DNA of 35,706 bases from Bacteroidales bacterium. Its GTDB lineage: Bacteria; Bacteroidota; Bacteroidia; Bacteroidales; UBA932. The position numbers and the translations under genes are program-made. How positions within the stretch are numbered: the first letter of the stretch is position 1; each line of letters begins with the position of its first letter. The notes beneath the pieces were generated by a model. That model was not told where the DNA came from. It saw only the letters and a list, made by a program, of their open reading frames with translations, and did not search any database. The stretch spans positions 1 through 35,706 of the forward strand of contig JAKSJO010000026.1 in assembly GCA_024398125.1 (NCBI GenBank), read 5' to 3'. Of the stretch, positions 1 through 6,201 are shown piece by piece.

Positions 1-18
1 CTCCAAGGAATCGAATGA

Positions 19-30
19 CCTTCAGGGGTT
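19..30 (+). repeat. Terminator-arm repeat at left edge
   Basis: The 12-mer CCTTCAGGGGTT here is identical to 7986-7997, which is the 3' arm of the terminator hairpin behind the right fimbrillin operon. It is followed by TTACT. The matching 5' arm is not in the window and would lie left of base 1. Inference: this is the end of a plus-strand terminator, so a gene with the same kind of terminator may end just outside the window. Confidence 0.4.
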
Positions 31-62
31 TTACTGTATATTATATCTTTATTGGAGGGAAA

Positions 63-829
63 CTATAGAGCCTCCACAGCCTCCAGTTCGAGCCCCGTAC
101 ATCTCGCGATGATGTCGAGCGCAAATCCTTCGGCCTTCATATTCTTGGCCACCTCACGCCTCGACTCCTCAAGACCTTCCTCTCTGGCGGCCTCGCGGGC
201 TTCCTCAATGTTGGCATAGTACTCGTACTCGCCAAGCACCGACATCATGTAGTTCTCTTTCTCTTCCATACTCATTCGCAATCTATCTGCTGCCTTCCTG
301 CGAATTTAGGCAATTCGACAAAGATTTGCAAAAGCTTGTCATTCCTGACGATAGTCGTCACCTCGTCGATATCGCAAAGCGACAGTCTCACAGGAGTCCT
401 TTCTACATCCTTGAATAAGGGATCGCCCAGAAAGGCCAGAAAGATGGTCCTGCTTATCTTGTATCTCTTTCTCTTCAGTTTCGAGTTCACATGGTGTTCG
501 AGTATCGCAGCAGCCGTGTAGACGATCGATCGGTCCAGGAAGGACTTATCGGTGTAGTTCTGCATCTCGATCACGACGTTGCTGCCGTCCTGGAGCCGGC
601 AGAACACATCGAATCTCATGTCCTTCATGTTCCCCACAGGGATGGTTATGTCACGGGGTAGATATTCGATGCTTTCAATATTCAGTTCGGGCAGTAGCCT
701 CTGAAGGACACCAAGAAGGATATCCTTGTTCTTCTCGGTTCCGAAGATGTGCTTGAAACCCCAGTCTGAGGTAGGATAAACGAATCTCTGGTTCTCGTCA
801 TAGACGATAGGGCGGTATTTTCTTGCCAT
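63..829 (-). pseudogene. PD-(D/E)XK (Rpn/YhgA-like) nuclease-transposase, internally deleted and frameshifted
   Basis: Two overlapping minus-strand frames make up one broken gene. The upstream frame (829 down to 272, 185 aa) carries the N-terminal nuclease core: a conserved start with FKHIFG near residue 26, then RFDVFC and VVIEMQ, giving the PD-(D/E)XK residues D74, E88 and Q90. It runs well to LPKF (173-176), then reads a short non-family tail and stops. The downstream frame (about 305 down to 63) resumes with KAAD and the Glu/Lys-rich C-terminus ending in a small helical motif (IARCTGLELEAVEAL). About 45-50 family residues between LPKF and KAAD are missing, so an out-of-frame deletion near 300 is inferred. 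The family (recombination-promoting nuclease/putative transposase) is normally about 300 aa. The nuclease core looks intact, so a truncated product is possible. Confidence 0.8.
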
Positions 830-877
830 AGCGCATGTTTGTTTTGATGGTTGAACATGGCCGCAAGGTCAGGAATG

Positions 878-940
878 AAAACATATCTTTCGGTAAAAAA
901 CGGAAAAACTTTCGGTTACGTTTTTAGAAAGATATGTTTT
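878..940. repeat. 14-bp perfect inverted repeat upstream of the left Rpn gene
   Basis: AAAACATATCTTTC at 878-891 is the exact reverse complement of 927-940, with a 35-bp A+T-rich spacer. The right arm lies within the 47-bp block shared with 8111-8157; the left arm is absent from the right copy. It could be a hairpin in the leader, an operator, or part of a small mobile-element end. Confidence 0.5.
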
Positions 941-947
941 TTACCTT
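901..947. repeat. Island-flanking inverted repeat, left copy
   Basis: These 47 bp match the reverse complement of 8111-8157 with one mismatch (position 927). Each copy lies immediately upstream of an Rpn-type remnant in that remnant's own orientation. The simplest reading is a conserved 5' region of the same element. Because the copies are inverted and 7.2 kb apart, they are also potential substrates for inversion of the whole fimbrillin island. Confidence 0.8.
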
Positions 948-988
948 TCAAAAACAACCGAGCCGCGGCGGTTGGTGCTGCGGCTCGG
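945..988 (-). terminator. Terminator of the left fimbrillin operon
   Basis: A 9-bp perfect G+C-rich stem (958-966 with 980-988, CCGAGCCGC) encloses a 13-nt loop. Read on the minus strand it is followed by TTGTTTTTG. It sits 37 bp downstream of the last left fimbrillin stop codon, as expected of a Rho-independent terminator. Confidence 0.75.
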
Positions 989-1025
989 ATTGCGTATTAT
1001 TGTTGTGTTAAATCAACGGCTCGAT

Positions 1026-3059
1026 TTAGGGTGTTGGAGGAATGAACGATACCGGATAGATTGTCCATGTATTATTGCTATTAGTTCCCGATGTTTCAAC
1101 ATTATCTCCATTCCACCTTAAATACTTAGTGCCCCAATTACTATATGAGAACTTAAGACCCTTTGCTAAAGTCCAGTTTTGACTATTGCCAAGCGATAGA
1201 TCGTTTCTCAAATACTTAGCTTCATCTGCTTTCTTTATAGCTGTGCTATTTGAGTTTGCAGTGAACTCCCATAAGCAGTTTATACCATATTCAGCGGAAG
1301 CTGTACGTTCATGTTTGATATACTTATTATCACTTGAGGCAATAACGTATATCTTCGAAGTGTCATATCCAATGTCATTAATACCGCTGCCGAGGCTTAT
1401 GCCATAAACCTTAACGTCAACTGTGTTATCGGCGTCCAAATCTGAACCGTCGGTGAACTGAACATTAACGGTCAATTGATGTGTTTCACCTATAGTTTTA
1501 TTGCTGTTTGTAAGGCTGTGCGCCGTAGTTGTGCGGTATGCTGAATAGCCTGTTACATCGTCACCAGAAACCCTTTCACAAGCCCAGCCGTTAAGAGTAA
1601 CCGCAGCAAATTCATCAAGCTCATCGCCAGTCTTATCAAGCCAGAACTCAATCTTGCCCTCCTGACCGTGTACTAGCCATTTGTTTCCTCCTGTATAGTC
1701 ACGTGCCTGGTCGCTGACCTTAGCGGTACCGGTACCGCTTGGCACTGTACCGACACTGATGCTGTATGGAGTTGCGTATATTCTCGACTTTGACGAAGTC
1801 TCATCGGAGAAATCGGTAGCGGAGAGATGTACGTAGCCATCGCCAGCCGTGGTAGGCATAATATCAAGTACAAATCCGTTTGTCTTCTCTGCAGCATCCA
1901 CCTCATACTCCCATTCGGTGTAGAGATTGCCATCTCCATAGTCAACATTATCTTTTCTGTTGCTATAGCGAGACACATTTGCACCGGTTGGCTCAAAGCC
2001 GATGAGGCCGACCTTTATCGTGCTGAGGTTGTCTATTGCATCTTGAACACCACCAAGATCGAAGGATACCTGAGTCGCAACATCCTTTGTCGTCCTTGAA
2101 GGAAGACTGATGTTGTTGAAGTGGCCGGTTGCACCGGCAGGGACCTCAAGGCGACCGAGTGTGATGGTCACGGCATTTCCAGTTGATACATTGCTAAGTG
2201 AAATGTTATCCTTATAAAGAGTCATCTCTGTGTCGCTGATACGACAGTGTACGGAGGCTTTTACTTTCACGTTCATATACGAATGTTTAAACGCAAAAGC
2301 AAAAACTTTAAGCATTTCTGTAGTCTTTATCGTCGTAGGCTCAAACTCTACGACAATGGTATTTGATCCAGTATTATCAATCACCTCACCTGTCTGGATA
2401 TCGCTATCACAGTCTCCTGCCACATTCTCATTGAAATCCAAGGTGATTCTGTCGATCACTGCCGGCACAGACTCGGGCGATTGAATTTCAAAAATGAATG
2501 CATTAACACATGGGAAGAAGTTCAGCGTCGCTCCAGAAGAATTTACACTTGCATTGTAAGAACGGATGAAAAGGCTATTTGGATCATACACAACATGGTT
2601 GTTCCCATTTTTCTCCACTACGCCATGTTGCACAGAAGGCAAAGTGAGACTGATTTTTCCGTTGTATCTTCCCGTTTTGTAATCAACATTATAGCTCTTC
2701 ACTGCCTGTCTCGGATAATATGCATAGAAAGTATGAGGATTTGTTCCCCACTTTATTTCAGGGCATGCAAAATCAGTAGAATTTCCATCACTGAGCGCGG
2801 TGAAAGTCATTTCATTATTTGCAGTTAACTGCTTGCTATAGAAAAAAACCTGATCACCTTGCTTCCATGAAGCCGGATATCTGCCGCCACTAACAACATC
2901 AGACAGCGTCACCTTTGTTTCAGATGGGAATTCCGACATTATGACACCTTTAAACAAATGATCTGAAGTCCCTATGATGTCGATCTCTTTATTGCACGAT
3001 GAGACACCGCAAATCAAGGCAATAAAAAATGATAATAGTGTGTATATATTCTTTTTCAT
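1026..3059 (-). CDS. Fimbrillin-family lipoprotein, large, left operon (677 aa)
   Basis: This is a predicted surface lipoprotein of the Bacteroidales fimbrillin (Mfa-like/type V pilus) superfamily. The chosen start (3059) gives a lipoprotein signal, MKKNIYTLLSFF..., with lipobox VSSC and lipidated Cys22. A longer reading from 3080 would overlap the upstream gene and put polar residues before the signal. The N-terminal half has family hallmarks: a SWKQGDQVFFYS segment and FYAYYP near residue 110. The C-terminal half is unlike the right operon's large protein and ends in a W- and Y-rich stretch (KYLRND, NWTLAKG, KYLRWNG) that may be a ligand-binding module. It starts 5 bp after the stop of the preceding fimbrillin gene, so the two are co-transcribed. 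The size and divergent C-terminus suggest a tip or accessory adhesin, but this is inference. Confidence 0.8.
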   Translation of the reverse strand: MKKNIYTLLSFFIALICGVSSCNKEIDIIGTSDHLFKGVIMSEFPSETKVTLSDVVSGGRYPASWKQGDQVFFYSKQLTANNEMTFTALSDGNSTDFACPEIKWGTNPHTFYAYYPRQAVKSYNVDYKTGRYNGKISLTLPSVQHGVVEKNGNNHVVYDPNSLFIRSYNASVNSSGATLNFFPCVNAFIFEIQSPESVPAVIDRITLDFNENVAGDCDSDIQTGEVIDNTGSNTIVVEFEPTTIKTTEMLKVFAFAFKHSYMNVKVKASVHCRISDTEMTLYKDNISLSNVSTGNAVTITLGRLEVPAGATGHFNNISLPSRTTKDVATQVSFDLGGVQDAIDNLSTIKVGLIGFEPTGANVSRYSNRKDNVDYGDGNLYTEWEYEVDAAEKTNGFVLDIMPTTAGDGYVHLSATDFSDETSSKSRIYATPYSISVGTVPSGTGTAKVSDQARDYTGGNKWLVHGQEGKIEFWLDKTGDELDEFAAVTLNGWACERVSGDDVTGYSAYRTTTAHSLTNSNKTIGETHQLTVNVQFTDGSDLDADNTVDVKVYGISLGSGINDIGYDTSKIYVIASSDNKYIKHERTASAEYGINCLWEFTANSNSTAIKKADEAKYLRNDLSLGNSQNWTLAKGLKFSYSNWGTKYLRWNGDNVETSGTNSNNTWTIYPVSFIPPTP

Positions 3060-3064
3060 ATTCC

Positions 3065-4120
3065 CTAAAGTCTTTCCCAAGGATATGTGGTATTATTTGA
3101 AAGGTCCTTATCATTAGGATCATCTACTATGCCCATCATTGCGGTGCTGAAGGCAAGCCCAGATTCAGAAGCTGTTGGAAGATCACTGAATGGAGAGGCC
3201 TTAAGATATATTTTGCTTCCAGCAGTGATGGTGACATTGTCGACGGTCGCAAAATATGTCTTGTCTTTGTCATCCTTGTCCTTACAGAATACCTTCACTT
3301 GAAGAGGATTTGAATTGCTTATTTCAGTGAATGGAAGGAATACCGTGAAGGTTGCCGTTTCGGCATGCTCCTCATCTGCTGCGCCATTAAGGGTGAGAGC
3401 TGATGTTGGAGCCCAGGTTACGGTCTTCTCGGAAGGTGCCGCATAAGCAGTATTGCTTGCAGGCAGATATGAAAATGTTCCGTCTCCGTTGTCTGGCATC
3501 CTGGTCTTGAAGGCAACACTGTTCACTATTCTTCTTCCTGCATCAGTCGCATCGTCAGCCTTTCCTACCAGAGTGATGACAAGTGTTGTCATGATAGGCT
3601 TAAAAGCCAGCGACACGACATGGTCTGGCGCGGTTTCGTATGTCAAACCAGAAGCAGAGGCTACCATGAATGCGTTTTTCATGTAGTCACTGGCATTATT
3701 CTGGGTGTAAGGGATGGGAAATGTTACCCTATGGTTGTTATATGTGCCCTTGGCTTTAGGATATGATGCATAGAAGTCGTGCGAAGTTGTCCTATCATAC
3801 CATTTGAGAGATGTACTCTCAGCACTAAGGCTGCACTCCCAAGGCTGCGATGTATTTATTGCAGTTACTGAATAAGCGGCCGACTCTAGCTGAGGGTCGG
3901 AATGTTCGTCATCAAAGCTACTGAAAAGGTCAATTTTGTCGCCATCCTCCCAAATAAGCTGGAAGGAATTCGTATTTGAATAATTGGCCTTGGTGCTATA
4001 TCCATCGGCCTTGAAAATGATTTCATGCTTGTCTGCGTTACCAAGCACATCACATGAACATATCATCGATGCGACTACAAGCGCATAAAACATTGTCTTA
4101 ATAATACTGAGTCCTTTCAT
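3065..4120 (-). CDS. Fimbrillin-family lipoprotein, left operon (351 aa)
   Basis: Start 4120 is chosen because it gives a clean lipoprotein signal (MKGLSIIKTMFYALVVAS, Cys23 in MICSC) and leaves a 16-bp gap after the small leader gene; an in-frame upstream ATG at 4186 lies inside that gene. Fimbrillin hallmarks include LIWEDGDKIDLFSSF, FYASYPKAKG and AFKPIMTTLVITL. It is a clear paralogue of the right-operon 339-aa protein: TFPIPYTQNNASDYM matches TFPVPINQSNADGFM, and AFKPIMTT matches SFKPIMTT. Expected fate by family knowledge: lipidation, transport to the outer membrane and assembly into or anchoring of a fimbria. No internal promoter was seen; expression should depend on the promoter segment at 4389-4917. 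Confidence 0.8.
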   Translation of the reverse strand: MKGLSIIKTMFYALVVASMICSCDVLGNADKHEIIFKADGYSTKANYSNTNSFQLIWEDGDKIDLFSSFDDEHSDPQLESAAYSVTAINTSQPWECSLSAESTSLKWYDRTTSHDFYASYPKAKGTYNNHRVTFPIPYTQNNASDYMKNAFMVASASGLTYETAPDHVVSLAFKPIMTTLVITLVGKADDATDAGRRIVNSVAFKTRMPDNGDGTFSYLPASNTAYAAPSEKTVTWAPTSALTLNGAADEEHAETATFTVFLPFTEISNSNPLQVKVFCKDKDDKDKTYFATVDNVTITAGSKIYLKASPFSDLPTASESGLAFSTAMMGIVDDPNDKDLSNNTTYPWERL

Positions 4121-4136
4121 AAGATTTCGTGTCAGT

Positions 4137-4313
4137 TTAGTCCCAACTAAACTCAAACGGGTCCGCTTCGCTGAGACCTGTACCATTGTTTGCCTGTTCC
4201 TGAATGGTCACCGCTGTAGCTGAAGAGGTCACCTCAAGTGATCTCACCACCATGATAGGCTCAGACGAAACTGTGTATTCAACAAGTTCTGGGGTTATGT
4301 AATATTTTTTCAT
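4137..4313 (-). CDS. Small leader protein of the left fimbrillin operon (58 aa)
   Basis: A short complete reading frame begins MKKYYITPELVEYTV and ends ADPFEFSWD, with TAA at 4137-4139. It has no signal peptide or membrane segment. It is the first gene of the left operon, 16 bp ahead of the 351-aa fimbrillin and 34 bp downstream of the inverted repeat at 4348-4388. The mirror position in the right operon holds a similar protein (59 aa, MKRKTAYLSPSIEIY...TDPFAIDGWD). Shared features are a basic start, a T/S-P motif near residue 8-10, an acidic C-terminus and a terminal DPF...WD tail. Short proteins of this look are common ahead of Bacteroidales surface-protein genes, but I know of no assigned function. 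Conservation across the two cassettes supports a real gene. Confidence 0.75.
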   Translation of the reverse strand: MKKYYITPELVEYTVSSEPIMVVRSLEVTSSATAVTIQEQANNGTGLSEADPFEFSWD

Positions 4314-4347
4314 ATATGTGTGACGGATGTCCTTTGCTATATTTCCG

Positions 4348-4388
4348 GTTTATATATCATTCTTCCGCGCTTCGAATCCCCGCAGGAT
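4348..4388. repeat. Inverted repeat IR-L of the putative invertible promoter
   Basis: These 41 bp are the reverse complement of 4918-4958 with a single mismatch. The copy lies 34 bp upstream of the left small leader gene. Similarity fades quickly at the inner edge (only GCAGGAT shared) and weakly continues at the outer edge. Such near-perfect identity next to strongly diverged genes suggests a recombination site or recent gene conversion. Confidence 0.85.
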
Positions 4389-4774
4389 TGGTTGAACAGC
4401 ATTTTAAACGACTGTATTACATCTGCTTGGTTATTTGGCTTGACATGTCCGGCCCAATGTTTTCCCAAAACAAGCTGTCACCTTTCGCTAAATCTATTCC
4501 CCGTAAAGGATTGGCAAGGAGACAAATCCCCAGATGGTCATAATACTAGTTTAGTTTTCCCCACAGATATCCCATATCCCTAGAAAAAGGTGGCACGAAT
4601 TATTGTTTATACCTTCCAAAGACGCCGAAAGTATGGGAAAAACCAGTAAAAAGAATCAGAATTGGTCCGGAGTACAATAGGAATATTCTGAAGAATAATA
4701 GTAAAAAACGGACACTTATATATATAATGATTAGATTTTTGCAAAAATTCGTATGAATAAACACATCCTTGTTT

Positions 4775-4782
4775 TAATTTTG
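4775..4782 (+). promoter_or_regulatory. -7 promoter box TAATTTTG, right-facing
   Basis: A perfect TAnnTTTG match. The -33 region is weak (TTCG at 4748-4751, 23 bp upstream). Transcription would start near 4790, giving a leader of about 175 nt that passes through the hairpin and IR-R before the small leader gene at 4966. Confidence 0.6.
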
Positions 4783-4815
4783 TATTTGGAAAAGTTGTGC
4801 GACGCTTTCAAGCAA

Positions 4816-4839
4816 GCCTGATTGACAAGATAATCAGGC
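4816..4839 (+). promoter_or_regulatory. Leader hairpin downstream of the invertible promoter
   Basis: A perfect 8-bp stem (GCCTGATT 4816-4823 with AATCAGGC 4832-4839) with an 8-nt loop lies in the predicted 5' leader and moves with the invertible segment. There is no long T tract after it (CGTTGTTTGGTG), so it may be an attenuator, a protein or RNA binding site, or part of recombinase recognition. Confidence 0.5.
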
Positions 4840-4917
4840 CGTTGTTTGGTGTTATACAGCAAATTGCAAAACGAACAGATAATCAAAACAGCAACAATAG
4901 TAAAGTCGAGACTTCTG

Positions 4918-4958
4918 ATCCTGCGGGGATTCGAAGCACGGAAGAATGATATATAAAC
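4918..4958. repeat. Inverted repeat IR-R of the putative invertible promoter
   Basis: This is the partner of 4348-4388, matching at 40 of 41 positions in inverted orientation. It ends 7 bp before the ATG of the right small leader gene, so the promoter's transcript would cross it. Confidence 0.85.
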
Positions 4959-4965
4959 GGAGAAT

Positions 4966-5145
4966 ATGAAAAGAAAAACAGCATACCTCTCGCCAAGCAT
5001 CGAGATATATCCACTCTACCTGAGCGGCAGCTGCTGCCTGCAAGGGTCGGAGGTTTCTGCTGTCAACAAGGAGAAAAAAGTTGAAGTCATCAAGCAAGAT
5101 GACCTTAGCGATACCGATCCATTCGCCATCGACGGATGGGATTGA
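4966..5145 (+). CDS. Small leader protein of the right fimbrillin operon (59 aa)
   Basis: A short reading frame begins MKRKTAYLSPSIEIYPLY and ends TDPFAIDGWD, with stop TGA at 5143-5145. It has a Cys-Cys pair near residue 23 and a Lys/Glu-rich middle. It occupies the same place in its operon as the 58-aa protein at 4137-4313 and shares the S/T-P motif, acidic tail and terminal DPF...WD. Its stop overlaps an ATG at 5145 in the next frame, which suggests translational coupling to the downstream fimbrillin. Function unknown; coding status is supported by the paired, conserved architecture. Confidence 0.75.
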   Translation: MKRKTAYLSPSIEIYPLYLSGSCCLQGSEVSAVNKEKKVEVIKQDDLSDTDPFAIDGWD

Positions 5146-5171
5146 TGAACAACATGATTACAGAAAGGATT

Positions 5172-6191
5172 ATGAACAATAGGATAAGCATATTAGTTCT
5201 TGGGGCTGCGGTTCTGCTTTCAGCGTCATGCGAGAAGATCCAGTCAGGAAGAGGAAATGCCGTGTCATTCTCAACCGGCATCAGTTCCACCAAGACATCA
5301 TACAATAGCTCTGACGTCTGGCTCATCGAGTGGATTGAGAATGATAAGATAAAAGTGCATTCAGAGGAGTGTTATGGTCCCCTTGAAAAAGAAGCGACTT
5401 ACAAGATAGCGCCCGGTACTATCTCGAACGAGTCAGACAGATCCAAGGGAGACTTCCTGCCTGAGGATGAAAACGCCCAGCTCTACTGGGATGCTGATCC
5501 GGAGGCCAACCACACATTCTCGGCGGTCTACCCGGCTGGCAAAGGCGTCTGGTCCAGCGGAGACATTTTCACTTTCCCTGTACCTATTAATCAGAGCAAC
5601 GCCGATGGTTTCATGGAAAACTGCTATCTCGTTGCAAGAAATACAAATGTGAAGAATACTCTTGCAAAGGGATCTGTGCTGCTTTCCTTCAAGCCTATCA
5701 TGACGACCATTGAAGTCACTGTCCAGGGAGCGACGGAAGATGCTTCGCTCAATCGCACCCTCAGCCACATAGATTTCACAACAGCAATGCCTTGTGATGG
5801 AGAGAATAAGTTTGCGTACAATACGGCATCTGAAACCGCGACAACGGCAACGAAATCAACAACAATCGTCTGGACCCCTACCGATGACACCAAGAGCATA
5901 GCCGGCAGTGCTACTGCAGAACCAAACAAACTTAAGTTCAACGTATTCATCCCGTATGTGGAAATCAGCTCGTCAAACAAGGTCCAGATTGATATCTATT
6001 TCAAGGACGAAACGGATGCTGACCAACACTATACCGCAACACTGAACCCAAGCAGTCCTATTTCGGCAGGCGCCAAGAAAAAAATCGTTCTTCCTACCCT
6101 TATGAAGAAGTCGTATATCGGCGAACAGAATCTTGAACCTTTCCAGGGAGAGGAGAGCGACACAAATGACGATTGGAAGGAAACACTTTAA
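5172..6191 (+). CDS. Fimbrillin-family lipoprotein, right operon (339 aa)
   Basis: The chosen start at 5172 gives a standard lipoprotein signal, MNNRISILVLGAAVLLSASC, with Cys20 followed by EK. In-frame ATGs at 5136, 5145 and 5154 are alternatives; 5145 overlaps the stop of the leader gene. Family signs are LIEWIENDKIKVHS, FSAVYPAGKG, TFPVPINQSNADGFM and SFKPIMTTIEVTV. It is a paralogue of the left 351-aa protein, with similar order and spacing of motifs. The likely role is a structural or anchor subunit of a type V-like fimbria, exported as a lipoprotein. It is followed 10 bp later by the large fimbrillin gene. In the drawn orientation this operon is the one served by the promoter at 4775. 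Confidence 0.8.
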   Translation: MNNRISILVLGAAVLLSASCEKIQSGRGNAVSFSTGISSTKTSYNSSDVWLIEWIENDKIKVHSEECYGPLEKEATYKIAPGTISNESDRSKGDFLPEDENAQLYWDADPEANHTFSAVYPAGKGVWSSGDIFTFPVPINQSNADGFMENCYLVARNTNVKNTLAKGSVLLSFKPIMTTIEVTVQGATEDASLNRTLSHIDFTTAMPCDGENKFAYNTASETATTATKSTTIVWTPTDDTKSIAGSATAEPNKLKFNVFIPYVEISSSNKVQIDIYFKDETDADQHYTATLNPSSPISAGAKKKIVLPTLMKKSYIGEQNLEPFQGEESDTNDDWKETL

Positions 6192-6201
6192 TAGTATAGA
6201 C

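Larger units (their letters stand above)
4389..4917. promoter_or_regulatory. Putative invertible promoter segment between divergent fimbrillin operons
   Basis: This 529-bp A+T-rich stretch contains no convincing gene. Short reading frames that span its edges share a peptide only because the DNA repeats are translated. It has one perfect Bacteroidetes -7 box, on plus (4775-4782); I found no CAAAnnTA (the minus-strand equivalent) anywhere in it. Other contents are a 14-bp palindrome (TATTCTGAAGAATA, 4684-4697), an alternating TA tract near 4717-4728, and a hairpin at 4816-4839. As drawn, the promoter faces the right operon. Inversion between the 41-bp repeats would point the same promoter at the left operon. 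No recombinase gene is in the window, so one would have to act from elsewhere. Confidence 0.65.

Noticed and set aside
4366-4388. TTCGAATCCCC within the inverted repeat resembles a tRNA T-loop, suggesting an attachment site at a tRNA
   Set aside because: The flanking bases do not form a T-stem or acceptor stem, and no tRNA or integrase is nearby.
4320-5000. Short reading frames (4320-4583 plus, 4731-5000 minus, 4852-5097 minus) that share the peptide LYIILP-x-FESPQ
   Set aside because: The shared peptide is just translation of the 41-bp DNA inverted repeat. The frames have no start signals or family resemblance, and they cross the switch boundaries.
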